Part shown: positions 16,376 through 26,754 of the stretch, in pieces | Layout: each line of letters opens with the position of its first letter | Position numbering within the stretch: position 1 is the stretch's first letter | Source: Ruminococcus flavefaciens | GTDB taxonomy: Bacteria > Bacillota > Clostridia > Oscillospirales > Ruminococcaceae | Length of the DNA: 48,213 bases | Direction: 5' to 3' | NCBI GenBank assembly: GCA_002310115.1 | Contig: DBYI01000016.1 | Location: 101,763 to 149,975 of the forward strand | Notes under the pieces: generated by a model | The model's input: only the letters and a program-made list of their open reading frames with translations | Told to the model about the DNA's origin: nothing | Databases searched by the model: none | Program-made: the position numbers and the translations under genes

Positions 16376-17318
16376 AGAATCTCTTTTCAAAATCTGGCTT
16401 AGGAGCGTTGATCACAAGAGAATTAAGATAACAAAGCTCGGAGTCATCTGATAATTCAAATTTTATAGAATATGCACATAGAGCTTGTCTAAAAATGCTG
16501 TAACGTTTATTTACTGCTATGATACCATATTTGCCATCTCCTAGTATAGGCGCATTAATATGTGCGAGATGAGCTCTTATTTGATGTGTACGACCTGTAA
16601 ATAGAGTAACTTCAACAAGTGATAAAGGCGGCTTTGAACACAGAACGCGATAGCCAGTTTTTATTTGCTTGAAGCCTTCTGAGGGAGAATCCAAGATTTT
16701 GACAGTATTTCTTGTTTCGTCTTTCTGGTGATAAGCCGTTATTACGTCCTCACTTTTGGGAAGCGGGGCTGCTGTTATACAATGGTATACCTTGTGAACT
16801 TTTCCACTTCGTATAGCTTCATTTATTTCTCGCAAGGCAGTTGCTGTTTTGGCGGCGGTTATGAGGCCACATGTATTCCTGTCAAGTCTGCTACAAAGTG
16901 CGGGAGAAAATGAACTCTCATTTTCAGGAGAATACTCACCCTTTTCATAGAGATATTTCTTTATACGGTCTATTATGGTGTCGGTCATGGGACTTCCATT
17001 GGAATGTGAATCAAGGCCTATTGGTTTGTTGACAATAATTACGTTTTTATCCTCATAGACTATATCTAAATCAGAAGTTGATTTAAGGAAGTCCATATTA
17101 TGCTTCTTTTCAGTAGAAATTTCGTCCTTGACATATATAGTTACAATATCTCCGCTTACAAGACGGGAAGAGATATCGCATCTCTTTCCGTTTATTTTTA
17201 TATCTTTCTTGCGGATAAGTTTGTACATCATACTTTTGGGAAGCTCAGGCAAAGCTTTAGTGATGAATTTGTCTATTCTTTGACCGCTGTCGTTATCATT
17301 TATAATAATTTTTTTCAT
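16368..17318 (-). CDS. RluA family rRNA/tRNA pseudouridine synthase
   Basis: The 316-residue protein has an N-terminal S4 RNA-binding domain (RIDKFITKALPELPKSMMYKLI, DIKINGKRC) and an RluA-type catalytic domain with SRLDRNTCGL (catalytic Asp) and GRTHQIRAHLAH. It converts specific uridines in RNA to pseudouridine; the target cannot be told from sequence. GAGGT lies upstream of the minus-strand ATG at 17318. It is convergent with tyrA, with no terminator between them. Confidence 0.92.
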   Translation of the reverse strand: MKKIIINDNDSGQRIDKFITKALPELPKSMMYKLIRKKDIKINGKRCDISSRLVSGDIVTIYVKDEISTEKKHNMDFLKSTSDLDIVYEDKNVIIVNKPIGLDSHSNGSPMTDTIIDRIKKYLYEKGEYSPENESSFSPALCSRLDRNTCGLITAAKTATALREINEAIRSGKVHKVYHCITAAPLPKSEDVITAYHQKDETRNTVKILDSPSEGFKQIKTGYRVLCSKPPLSLVEVTLFTGRTHQIRAHLAHINAPILGDGKYGIIAVNKRYSIFRQALCAYSIKFELSDDSELCYLNSLVINAPKPDFEKRFFS

Positions 17319-17432
17319 TTAATTATACCTCAAAAATTACATAATTGTATCTATAAGTTACAAAAAGATTTCAAAAAATTCTTCAAACCTGACAAAAATA
17401 AGCGTTACGACCTGTTTTATGGGCTATAACAG

Positions 17433-17461
17433 TTGCAAAAAATTTAAAACTATGTTATAAT
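17433..17461 (+). promoter_or_regulatory. Promoter of the GH25 gene
   Basis: TTGCAA (17433-17438), 17-base spacer, TATAAT (17456-17461); the GH25 start is 68 bases downstream. Confidence 0.8.
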
Positions 17462-17528
17462 GAACAAAATACACACCGTAGAAGTCCATTTTTCTGACGG
17501 TTAAGAAAAAGAAGGAGTACGATCAGTT

Positions 17529-19094
17529 ATGAAGATAATCAGAAGTTTAATTTCACTATTGATCGCCTGTTCCGTCGGTACAGGTTCGGCTTTAACAGCC
17601 TCTGTTGTATTTGCGGCTGAAAATAACGGCTCTTACACTTATGATAGCATATTTGAGGCAGAAAGTAAAGTGGGGGCGATTTCAACAGAGATTGATGTAC
17701 AGAATGTTGTAGAGTCTGAAGAAACGCCTTTCAATGTTTTTGATATTTATGATGCTCACCAGTCCTATGCAAAATCTCATTCGGGTGACAAGGGTTATAT
17801 GTACAAAAAAACCGAAGGTATTGATGTTTCACGCTGGCAGGGCGATATAGACTGGCAAAAGGTAGGTCAGTCAGGAATCGATTATGTTATTGTAAATGCA
17901 GGCTATGGTAAGGAATTATATCAGAAAGATCCTAAATTTGATGAAAATATGAAGGGAGCTCAGTCTGTAGGACTTGATTGTGGCGCATACTGGTACAGTT
18001 ATGCTCTGTCTGTTGAAGACGCATACAAAGAAGCGGAAGTATGTTATCAGGTTATTAAGGACTATGATTTCAAGTATCCTATATATTTTGATATTGAGGA
18101 TCCTAGTCAAAAACGACTTTCAACTGCTGAGATATCTGCCATTATAGAAGCTTTCTGCTCAACTCTTGAGGCCAAAGGGTACTATGTTGGCATTTACAGC
18201 TTTGCAAATTTTTTGACTACAAGAGTATATGAGGAGACCCTTGATAAATATGATATTTGGGTAGCACATTTTAATGTTGAAGCTCCTTCATATTTTAAGG
18301 ATTACGGTTCGTGGCAGTACACAAGCACCGGAACTATTGATGGTATCAAAGGCGATGTTGACAGAGACCACTGCTATATTAACTATCCTTACATTATCTC
18401 ACCTGATACATATGTATTCGATGGAACCGAATCAGGAAATTGTGATTCATTATTCCCTGTAAGTATTAACAAGGGTGTTGCCTGTGGAATTGATGTTTCT
18501 GTATGGCAGGGCGAGATAAACTGGGAACAGGTAGGAAAGTCGGGAATTGACTATGCAATGATTCGTGCAGGTTATGGTGATCTGTCAACACAAAGGGATA
18601 AGTATTTCGAAGATAATATCTTGGGAGCCGAAAAAGCAGGCATTGATTACGGCGTATACTGGTATAGCTATGCTGATTCTCCTGAGGATGCCGCTCTTGA
18701 AGCACAGGCATGCTATGAGGTAATAAAGGATTATGAGTTTGCTTATCCTGTATATCTGGATATTGAGGATCAAAGTCTTGCTGACCTTAGCAAGCAGGAG
18801 CTTACGGATATAGTAAAGACGTTTTGCTCTGTGCTTGAAGAAAAGGGGTATTATGTTGGAATAAAGAGTTATGCGAATTTCCTGAATACAAGACTTGATG
18901 ATTCACTTTATTCAAAATATGACGTCTGGGTAGCACATTATGGTGTTTCAAAGCCGGCGTTTAAAAAGGGCTACAATATGTGGCAGTTTGCTTCTGATGC
19001 TAAGATAGATGGTATCAATGGAACAGTTAACTGTAATTATGCTTATCTTAACTTCCCAAGCATAATGAAAGAAGCACATCTTAACGGTTTTTGA
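17529..19094 (+). CDS. Secreted lysozyme with two tandem GH25 domains
   Basis: The 521-residue protein has a signal peptide (1-29, cut near VFAA), a low-complexity linker and two GH25 muramidase domains, at about 97-290 and 320-513. Each starts with GIDVS-x-WQG and contains the acidic active-site motif DIE (188-190 and 411-413). Both also keep the AYWYSYA/VYWYSYA and YYVGI strands and the DGI-x-G end. The two halves resemble each other closely along their length, so an internal duplication is likely. It should cut the glycan backbone of peptidoglycan. There is no other wall-binding domain. GAAGGAG precedes the ATG at 17529. Confidence 0.93.
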   Translation: MKIIRSLISLLIACSVGTGSALTASVVFAAENNGSYTYDSIFEAESKVGAISTEIDVQNVVESEETPFNVFDIYDAHQSYAKSHSGDKGYMYKKTEGIDVSRWQGDIDWQKVGQSGIDYVIVNAGYGKELYQKDPKFDENMKGAQSVGLDCGAYWYSYALSVEDAYKEAEVCYQVIKDYDFKYPIYFDIEDPSQKRLSTAEISAIIEAFCSTLEAKGYYVGIYSFANFLTTRVYEETLDKYDIWVAHFNVEAPSYFKDYGSWQYTSTGTIDGIKGDVDRDHCYINYPYIISPDTYVFDGTESGNCDSLFPVSINKGVACGIDVSVWQGEINWEQVGKSGIDYAMIRAGYGDLSTQRDKYFEDNILGAEKAGIDYGVYWYSYADSPEDAALEAQACYEVIKDYEFAYPVYLDIEDQSLADLSKQELTDIVKTFCSVLEEKGYYVGIKSYANFLNTRLDDSLYSKYDVWVAHYGVSKPAFKKGYNMWQFASDAKIDGINGTVNCNYAYLNFPSIMKEAHLNGF

Positions 19095-19106
19095 TGTTTG
19101 AATTGT

Positions 19107-19144
19107 ATATGCATACCGTTTTCCTACGGTATGCATATTTTATA
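19107..19144 (+). terminator. Terminator of the GH25 gene
   Basis: A perfect 13-bp stem ATATGCATACCGT/ACGGTATGCATAT with loop TTTCCT is followed by TTTATATT. Confidence 0.88.
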
Positions 19145-19161
19145 TTGTAACAGGAGTATTT

Positions 19162-22100
19162 ATGATAGAATTTATTACTGGACCTGCAGGAAGTGGAAAA
19201 ACTTCTCTGATGTTTGAACGCATAAAAGCAAAATGTTCGGAGGCTGAAAAGCTTTGTATCATAGTTCCTGAGCAGTTTTCTCAGAATTTTGATAAAAAAC
19301 TATATTTTTATCTTGGTGCTTCGCATTTTAACGAGTTATTTTCTTTGAGTTTTACAGGACTTGCGAGACAGCTCTTTCAGTTATACGGTGATCCGGGAAG
19401 AAGTGGTGAATTTGCTGGCGAAATGGCTAAGATGATATTGGTTTATCAGGCTGTTGAGTCTGCTTTATCACGTCCTGATTCGGTCAGCAGTTTGCGAAGA
19501 CAAAGTATATATGATGGCTTTGCTGAAGAGATACTTAATCTTATCCATGATATCAAGCGTTCTGGAATTACTGCTGACGAGCTTTTGAAAAAGTCAAAGC
19601 TTCTTGACAGAAAATTGATGGACAAGACACATGATGTTGCAGTCATTTACCTTGAGTATCAGCGGATTATGTCAGAGTACGGTTTCAAGGACGAGCTAGA
19701 TAATATTCGTGCAGCAGCTGCTATTGCCAATCTTAACATGTATTTTAGCGGAAAGACGGTTTTTATAGACGAATTTGATGGGTTTACTGCTGATCAATAC
19801 GAAATGCTCAGTGTAATGATATCATCTGCAGAAAATGTTTGCATTACTCTAAGGACTGATGACGTGTGTGCAGGGGAGTATACGCTTTTTGAGTCAGTAA
19901 ATGATACATACAGGAAAATAAGTGGTATTTGTCGTGAGTTTGGAAAAGAAACGAAAATTTTTCCATGCAGTAACATATACCGTTTCATTACGCCAGATCT
20001 TGAATATGTGAGCAGAAACGCTATGAGCCATACGCTTGTTGACATCAAAAATGCTCCGGAGGTTGAAAATGTGCATATTTTTGAAGCAAGAGATATGTAT
20101 AGTGAAGCGGAATATGTATGTGCCTCTATAAAGCACTTGATTTATGAGGATAATACTCTTCATTATAATGATATGGCTATTATATCAAATGACATAGTCA
20201 GATATTCTGAAGTACTTAAATCAGCTTTCAAAAGATATGATATTCCATATTTTCTTAGCATTGAAAAGTCGGTAGATCATACGGCTGTCATGGTGTTTTT
20301 TACAACTCTTATTGATCTTCTCGGCAGCAAAAAGATGCACTCGGAGCAGATATTCAGGATGTTAAAGACAGGTTTGTTAGATGTCGAGCTAACGGAAACC
20401 GCTCTTCTTGAGAATTACTGCTATAAATGGGATATCGATGGTGACGTATGGGAAAAGGAGTTTACCGCCGAAGATAATAAGCTTGAGATTATTGAAAGAG
20501 TCAGGAATAAGATAATAACTCCAATTATTAAACTAAAAAAGAAGCTTAAGCGTAAAAATACTGCTTCTGAAATTTGCGCTATGCTTTATGAGCACCTTGT
20601 TAATTGTCATGCTGAGATGAATACTGGTAAGCTTATGAGCTCTTTAATTAAGCAGAACAAGGACTACGAAGCTGCAGAGATTAAGAGATTATGGGGCTGC
20701 CTTATAGATGTTCTTGAATGTATAAATGATACATTAAGTGAACGTGAAATAAGTTTTTCTGATTTTTCACGTCTTATACGTTCTATGGTGGGAAGGATAA
20801 AATACTCTATTCCTCCGCAGACTCTTGATTCAGTGACGGCTGCTTCCGCAAGAAATGCAAGGCTTGATTCACCGAGAGTAGTTTTTGTAATGGGTGCAAA
20901 TGATAAGGATTTCCCAAATCAGGTCAGCGTACGCGGTTTGTTTTCAGAGTCAGATAGATCAAAGCTTGAGGAAAATGGTATAGTCATCTCTACTCCTGTT
21001 GCTGAGCTCATTGCTTCTGAGCGCCTTGTTGTATATAAGGCTGTATCGGCAGCGTCGGACAAGCTTTTCATAACATATCCTCTTTCTGACCTTTCAGGAC
21101 AGGCTAAATATCCTGCTCGCATTATCGACCGTATAATCAGTTTGTTTGATAATCCATCAGTCAGAAAAACTGACGATGATATTCCTGTTGACTATTATGC
21201 AGTAACGCTCCATTCAGCTTTTTATCACTATATGCAGGAAAGGAATCAATTAAACTCTTCAGTTGCTTCCATAAAAAGCCTTTTAATGAGTGATCGTGAG
21301 TATAAAAGGCGCCTTACATATGTATTCAGCAGAGGTTATCATGCTCAGAATTATCAGGTAGACAGGGATATAATGGAAAAGCTGCAAAGCTTTGAGCCAC
21401 TTACAATGTCTTCTACAGGTGTTGAAGAGTATAATCTTTGCCATTTCAAGTATTTTTGTGACAAATGTTTGAATCTCAAGATGAATGAGAAAATTCAACT
21501 GGATATAAGAATAGCAGGCGAGCTTACTCATGAATGCTTTCTCGGAATACTTGGATCGCGCTCTAAGCAGGAATTTTTAAGTATGTCCTACGAAGACGTT
21601 AGGAGTGAAATAAGTGTTTACGCCGAGAGATACAAAAATGAGACTCTTGCTGGCGATTTTGGAAAGGACGCGAAATTCAAGCTTATATTCAATAAGTTGA
21701 CTGATCGTATGTCTGAGGTCGTTATGTATACTCAGCATTCACTTATGGCATCTGAATTTGTCCCACATAGCTTTGAACTAGATTTGAGAGAAAGCCATTC
21801 TGTGGTCCTGCCATTTGGTGACGGCAAAAAGCTAAGCTTTGGTGGAATAGTTGACAGAGTTGATGTTTGTAGGATACGAGATACAGATTACTTAAGAATA
21901 ATAGATTACAAAAGTAGTCGTAAAGATATTAATGCTGAAACCTTGTCGTGTGGTATAAATATGCAAATGTTGCTTTATTTGTTTGCAGCTACAGACAATG
22001 GCGGAATATTTGAAAAATATACCCCTGCTGGTGTTTTGTACTCGCCGGTACGTATTTCGGATGTTCATCTTGAAGCGTTTAGGATAGATACAAAGAATAG

Positions 22101-22497
22101 TAACGCGATCAATTCAGCTCTTCGAACAAGTGGTCTTGTTCTTGGAGACAAGGAAGTTCTTCAAGCAATGGAAAGAAACATAAATGGTGAGTTTGTTCCT
22201 GTAAAGCTCGATAAAAATGGTGTTCCAGATAAATATTCAGAGTGCATTTCCGAAGAAGGAATGCATATTTTAAAGAATTATACTTATAAAAAGCTGACAG
22301 GTATGGCAGAGTCATTGTTTAGCGGTGACGTAGATGCTGTTCCACTTGTACTTGACGGGAAAATGCCATGTACATATTGCAATTACATTAATATATGTGA
22401 TAACTCAGAAATGACTAGATATAGAGAGCCTATAGAAACTGATATTGCCGAAGTTCAGGCTATACTTGATAATAAATACAGCAAAAGGGGGGATTGA
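19162..22497 (+). CDS. addB: ATP-dependent helicase/deoxyribonuclease subunit AddB
   Basis: AddB pairs with AddA to process double-strand breaks for homologous recombination, the RecBCD counterpart in Firmicutes. The 1111-residue protein begins with a Walker A motif GPAGSGKT (residues 7-14), contains the helicase-like core with VFVMGANDKDFP, and ends in a RecB-type nuclease domain with LRIIDYKSS. Four cysteines for the iron-sulphur staple are seen: one at NLCHFKYFC before the nuclease and the CTYCNYINIC cluster near the C-terminus. The TGA overlaps the start region of addA. Confidence 0.94.
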   Translation: MIEFITGPAGSGKTSLMFERIKAKCSEAEKLCIIVPEQFSQNFDKKLYFYLGASHFNELFSLSFTGLARQLFQLYGDPGRSGEFAGEMAKMILVYQAVESALSRPDSVSSLRRQSIYDGFAEEILNLIHDIKRSGITADELLKKSKLLDRKLMDKTHDVAVIYLEYQRIMSEYGFKDELDNIRAAAAIANLNMYFSGKTVFIDEFDGFTADQYEMLSVMISSAENVCITLRTDDVCAGEYTLFESVNDTYRKISGICREFGKETKIFPCSNIYRFITPDLEYVSRNAMSHTLVDIKNAPEVENVHIFEARDMYSEAEYVCASIKHLIYEDNTLHYNDMAIISNDIVRYSEVLKSAFKRYDIPYFLSIEKSVDHTAVMVFFTTLIDLLGSKKMHSEQIFRMLKTGLLDVELTETALLENYCYKWDIDGDVWEKEFTAEDNKLEIIERVRNKIITPIIKLKKKLKRKNTASEICAMLYEHLVNCHAEMNTGKLMSSLIKQNKDYEAAEIKRLWGCLIDVLECINDTLSEREISFSDFSRLIRSMVGRIKYSIPPQTLDSVTAASARNARLDSPRVVFVMGANDKDFPNQVSVRGLFSESDRSKLEENGIVISTPVAELIASERLVVYKAVSAASDKLFITYPLSDLSGQAKYPARIIDRIISLFDNPSVRKTDDDIPVDYYAVTLHSAFYHYMQERNQLNSSVASIKSLLMSDREYKRRLTYVFSRGYHAQNYQVDRDIMEKLQSFEPLTMSSTGVEEYNLCHFKYFCDKCLNLKMNEKIQLDIRIAGELTHECFLGILGSRSKQEFLSMSYEDVRSEISVYAERYKNETLAGDFGKDAKFKLIFNKLTDRMSEVVMYTQHSLMASEFVPHSFELDLRESHSVVLPFGDGKKLSFGGIVDRVDVCRIRDTDYLRIIDYKSSRKDINAETLSCGINMQMLLYLFAATDNGGIFEKYTPAGVLYSPVRISDVHLEAFRIDTKNSNAINSALRTSGLVLGDKEVLQAMERNINGEFVPVKLDKNGVPDKYSECISEEGMHILKNYTYKKLTGMAESLFSGDVDAVPLVLDGKMPCTYCNYINICDNSEMTRYREPIETDIAEVQAILDNKYSKRGD

Positions 22498-22499
22498 CT

Positions 22500-25400
22500 T
22501 TGAGTTGGACTGAAGAGCAGAAAAATGCGATAGACGCTAGAGGTACTTCGCTTATTGTATCAGCTGCAGCAGGAAGCGGAAAAACAGCTGTTCTTACCGA
22601 AAGACTCGTGCAGCTGATAGCTGATAAGGAGTTTGGAGTCAGAGCGGACAGAATAGTAGTAGTTACCTTTACGAATGATGCGGCGGCTGAGCTTAAAAAG
22701 AGGTTGGAAAACAAGATAAGGGCGTTGATAAGTGAGCATCCTAAAGACAGACATCTTCTTAAACAGCAGATATTATTGCAGAATGCAAAGATATCCACTA
22801 TCAATTCCTTTTGTTTTGATCTTATACGTGATAATATAGGAGAAAATGGAATTACCTCTAGTTTCAGTGTACTTGATGATACAGATAACAAGGTGTTGAA
22901 AGCCAAGGCGCTCGAAGAACTCATTAATTATTTCAGCGAAAAAGAATACAATAAGATATCTTTTTTATTTGACCGTTTCTGCATAAAAGATGAAAAAAGG
23001 CTTTTGGAAGTTATTGAACGAACTGATAGTTTTCTGTCTTCTGTTGCTCTTCGTGATAAATGGCTTGAAAAGGCAGTTAAAATGTACACTGTTGAGTTTA
23101 AAGAATCGGATTATTATAAAAAACTGGTGGAAAATCTCCGTATTCAGATTGAAAATGCTTTGAAAGCGGCAGATGAGAATGTCGGCTTAATTAGTAGGAT
23201 TTTCCCTGATATGTCAGTTGCGGCTGCTGAGAAGTCCTTTGTACAAGCTGAAGAAGAGCGAAATCTAGTATTAGGACTTTGGAAAATTCTTAATTGTGGC
23301 AGACTTCCGACTGAAGAGGAAGCTTTACTCGTTTATCCTGATCTTGTAAGAGTTGGAAAGACTGAGCACAACAAGCTTTTAAGAGAAATATACAAGAAAA
23401 AGCGTGATTATACTAAAAAGATGATTGCGAAAGTGGCTAATAGTATAAAAGCCATTGAAAGCGATTATTATGAATGCAGGGAAGTTACACGAGTTCTTGT
23501 GGATATGCTAAAAAAATATAATGAAATACTTTGGGAGAAAAAATGCGAGAAAAATGCTTTGAGTTTTGATGACGGCGAGCGTCTGGCACTTGAAATGCTT
23601 ATTTCCATGGATGAAAACGGTTATATTATGCAGTCGGAGATAGCTAAAAGAATTGCAGATTACTACGATATAATCATGATAGACGAATATCAAGACTCAA
23701 ATAATAAACAGGATCTCATTTTTAAGCTAATATCCAAAAATTATAAAGCTAGTAGCAATGGAGAGCCACTTTATGGTGATAATGTATTTCTTGTTGGCGA
23801 TGTAAAGCAGTCTATTTATCGTTTCAGGCTGGCAAATCCGAAGAACTTTATAAAAACATTGAAGAGTTCTGACAGATATAGTAGTGAAATTAACAGTAAA
23901 AATATGTTTATTATGCTAAACAAGAATTTCAGAAGCTCTTATCAAGTTATTGACTTCGTAAATTATTTGTTTTCACAGATAATGTCAGAAAAATGTGGCG
24001 ATATAGAATATACTCAGGATGAAATGCTTAATTTCGGAGCAAAGCAGTATTCTGACTGCCAAAGTGCCGATTGTCTAACCCACTTTGCGTTTATTAATGA
24101 TGATATCGAAGAAAGCGACGATGACGAGGAAAAACTTAAAAAGATCAATAATGAAGTGATTTATACAACCTTAAAGATATCGGAAATGTTGAAAGGCGGT
24201 GCTGAAGTTGTTGAAAAGGACGGAAAGAAACGTCCATGTAGTCCGTCAGACTTCTGTGTGCTTGTAAGGAACAATTCATATATCAACACTTATGTTGATG
24301 AGCTTAACAGGATTGGTATACCTGCTAAGGGAAACGAAGAAACAGGATACCTTAGGTCTCGTGAAATAGCAGTTCTTATTGATCTTTTGAGGATAATCAG
24401 TAATCCACTGCAGGATATCTCAATGGCTGCTGTAATGACTTCGCCCATGTATATGTTCAGTGTTATGGATATTGCCGTTATTAAGTCATTTGACAGGCAA
24501 AGAGCGTTGTTCCCAATAATAAGAGGACTTGCCGATGGGGAATATCCTGAATGTACTGATATGTTCCTTAGGGAACGTTGTGTTGACTTCCTTGATTCTA
24601 TAGACAATTTCCGACTTGATTCCGTTACAATGACTATAGGAGAACTAATAGGTGAAATATATGATTCCACTGATTTTATATCAGTAATGCAGCTTTATAA
24701 TGACGGAGAAAAGAAAAGAGCAAATCTCCGTGCACTTATTCTGTATGCGGAAAATTATGAAAGTATGGCTTCCTACGATGGTTCTGGTGGATTAAATGGT
24801 TTTTTGCGCCATATCGACAGAGTAATGGAAAACGGCGACTACGCTCAGGGGAAGGTTTCTGCGTCATCAGGAGAATTTGTAACCGTTCAGACTCTACACC
24901 GCTCTAAGGGGCTTGAATATCCGTTTGTGTTTATAGCTGAAACTTCCGTAAAGTTCAAATTTGACTCAAAGTCTGTAATGTGCAATACTGATGGTAGAAT
25001 AGGCTATGTACTGTATGATCCTGTGATATACAGGAAATATAAGACGTTTCAGCAGACAATGCTTTCTGCTGAAGAAGAAAAAGATACTAGAAGTGAGGAA
25101 ATGAGGCTTTTGTATGTAGGACTTACTAGAGCGCAGCAAAAGCTATTTATTAATATGAAATGTGGCGAAAAAGCTTTGAAGAGAGCCGAAAGCTTAATAG
25201 AGAGTTGTGTATTACATAATGGTGATATTGATGAAGCTGTTAGCGAGGCGAAAAGTTTTTCAGACTGGCTGTGGCTTGGAATAATACGTGATCCTTTGTT
25301 TGCTAAGATAGCTGAACAGCTTGAAATTAACACAGATGAAATGAGTTTTGCTCGGAAAAGTTGTTCCAAACTTTGGGATTATGAAATTATCAGTGAGTTA

Positions 25401-26138
25401 AAACGTGAAAAGGCAGAAGAAACAGATGAAGACTATGAGGAAATTCCTGATGAAAATTTAGTCTTACGTTTAAAGGACATAATATCATACAATTATAATA
25501 AAACGCTTTCAGAAATGCCTGCAAAACTCAGTGTTACAGAGATAACAAAGAAGCTAAATAACAGTGACGAAGTGTTTGATTTTAAACTGAAACGTCCGCG
25601 TTTTATGTCAGCAGTTAATAAGCTTACAGGATCAGAAAGGGGAACAGCTATTCATACGTTTTTTCAGTATTGCAACTTTGATAAAGAAGTTTCGGATGTT
25701 GACTTCGAGATAGATGAGGTTAAGAAAAAAGGTTTTATTAGCGCTGTAGAAGCAGAAGCTATCAACAGGGATAATGCCTTGGCGTTTTTTAAAAGTGATC
25801 TCTATAGAAGAATACGCAATTCTTTGCATTATGTCCGAGAGAAAAAATTTATGGTTGCAGTTCGTGAACTCGACATTGAGGAAGATATAATAGGAATGCT
25901 TAGCAATTCAGATGGCATGATAAGAGGAATTATTGACCTTATGTTTGAGGAAGTAGATGGTATAGTTATTCTTGATTACAAGACAGACAAGGGCATATCC
26001 TTGCAAAAAATGAAAGAACGTTATTCTACACAGTTAAAGCTTTATAAGTCGGCTGTAGAATTGACTACAGGAAAAAAAGTCAAAGAGGCAATACTTTATT
26101 CATTTGAGCTTTGCGATTATATAAAGGCAGATATTTAG
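22500..26138 (+). CDS. addA: ATP-dependent helicase/nuclease subunit AddA
   Basis: AddA is the UvrD-type helicase and second nuclease of the AddAB complex. The 1212-residue protein has Walker A SAAAGSGKTAVL, Walker B IIMIDEYQDSN, QSIYRFR, motif V/VI TLHRSKGLEYPFVF and LLYVGLTRAQ, and a C-terminal nuclease site IVILDYKTDKG. The start is read as TTG at 22500 because AGGGGGG ends 7 bases before it; a TTG at 22494 is only 1 base away. The gene overlaps the addB region tightly, so the two are co-translated. Confidence 0.95.
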   Translation: MSWTEEQKNAIDARGTSLIVSAAAGSGKTAVLTERLVQLIADKEFGVRADRIVVVTFTNDAAAELKKRLENKIRALISEHPKDRHLLKQQILLQNAKISTINSFCFDLIRDNIGENGITSSFSVLDDTDNKVLKAKALEELINYFSEKEYNKISFLFDRFCIKDEKRLLEVIERTDSFLSSVALRDKWLEKAVKMYTVEFKESDYYKKLVENLRIQIENALKAADENVGLISRIFPDMSVAAAEKSFVQAEEERNLVLGLWKILNCGRLPTEEEALLVYPDLVRVGKTEHNKLLREIYKKKRDYTKKMIAKVANSIKAIESDYYECREVTRVLVDMLKKYNEILWEKKCEKNALSFDDGERLALEMLISMDENGYIMQSEIAKRIADYYDIIMIDEYQDSNNKQDLIFKLISKNYKASSNGEPLYGDNVFLVGDVKQSIYRFRLANPKNFIKTLKSSDRYSSEINSKNMFIMLNKNFRSSYQVIDFVNYLFSQIMSEKCGDIEYTQDEMLNFGAKQYSDCQSADCLTHFAFINDDIEESDDDEEKLKKINNEVIYTTLKISEMLKGGAEVVEKDGKKRPCSPSDFCVLVRNNSYINTYVDELNRIGIPAKGNEETGYLRSREIAVLIDLLRIISNPLQDISMAAVMTSPMYMFSVMDIAVIKSFDRQRALFPIIRGLADGEYPECTDMFLRERCVDFLDSIDNFRLDSVTMTIGELIGEIYDSTDFISVMQLYNDGEKKRANLRALILYAENYESMASYDGSGGLNGFLRHIDRVMENGDYAQGKVSASSGEFVTVQTLHRSKGLEYPFVFIAETSVKFKFDSKSVMCNTDGRIGYVLYDPVIYRKYKTFQQTMLSAEEEKDTRSEEMRLLYVGLTRAQQKLFINMKCGEKALKRAESLIESCVLHNGDIDEAVSEAKSFSDWLWLGIIRDPLFAKIAEQLEINTDEMSFARKSCSKLWDYEIISELKREKAEETDEDYEEIPDENLVLRLKDIISYNYNKTLSEMPAKLSVTEITKKLNNSDEVFDFKLKRPRFMSAVNKLTGSERGTAIHTFFQYCNFDKEVSDVDFEIDEVKKKGFISAVEAEAINRDNALAFFKSDLYRRIRNSLHYVREKKFMVAVRELDIEEDIIGMLSNSDGMIRGIIDLMFEEVDGIVILDYKTDKGISLQKMKERYSTQLKLYKSAVELTTGKKVKEAILYSFELCDYIKADI

Positions 26139-26144
26139 TTTTAT

Positions 26145-26178
26145 AGAGCTCCTTGACAAAATGTCGAGGAGCTCTTTT
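26145..26178 (+). terminator. Terminator of addBA
   Basis: Stem AGAGCTCCT-T-GAC / GTC-G-AGGAGCTCT (one mismatch), loop AAAAT, followed by TTTT. Confidence 0.88.
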
Positions 26179-26259
26179 GATATTATAAAATTATCATTTG
26201 TGATATTCAAACAATTATTATGACAAACTTTGTGCATTCTGTAGATTTTTAGATTTATA

Positions 26260-26288
26260 TTGACAAGTAAATTGATTTGTACTATAAT
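26260..26288 (+). promoter_or_regulatory. Near-consensus sigma-A promoter
   Basis: TTGACA (26260-26265), exactly 17 bases, TATAAT (26283-26288). It is a perfect match to the vegetative consensus, one of the strongest in the window, yet the next credible gene begins about 460 bases downstream. Confidence 0.88.
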
Positions 26289-26294
26289 GATAAA

Positions 26295-26754
26295 TACAGA
26301 GATATATATTAAAGTGTAGAATGAACAAAAGAAGGAAACATAATAAAAGCTAAACTTGTATTTTACAGGCACAGCAGTTTTCTTTTAAGTTCTAAATATT
26401 TTCGGAATTAAAGAAATAAGCCACCATTATCAGTATTGTGAACGTACTGTTTTTTTGCTGATGATTCTTTTAGGGGTTTATTACAGATTATATGTTATTT
26501 CCGCAATATAACAAAGAATTTGCACGAGAAAACAGCAGTGTCTTTTATTTATGTCAGAAACGGACAAGTTTCAGAGACAATATCAATGACAAATTGCTGA
26601 AGGCTGATCCTGAAAAAATATTGTTAATAATGACGCGGACAGCGTTTACATATAACAGGTGGAGAAATAAACAAATAACCTGAAAAGATAAAGAGATAAA
26701 GAACACAGATATATAATTTCAATGATGTAGAACAACTCTCGGAGGATATGAATA
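26295..26754 (+). other. Long non-coding leader or small RNA region
   Basis: About 460 bases lie between the strong promoter and the VanY-like gene. At 26431-26456 a short stem (CAGTA/TACTG) with a run of seven T looks like a weak terminator, which would give a transcript of some 160 bases. A 63-codon frame at 26492 lacks a ribosome binding site and resembles nothing I know. I recognise no known riboswitch here. A second TATAAT at 26712 has no good -35. The ribosome binding site GGAGGA (26741-26746) belongs to the next gene. Confidence 0.4.

Noticed and set aside
26492..26683. 63-codon open frame in the leader before the VanY-like gene
   Set aside because: No ribosome binding site at a usable distance, no recognisable family and a biased composition; more likely chance.
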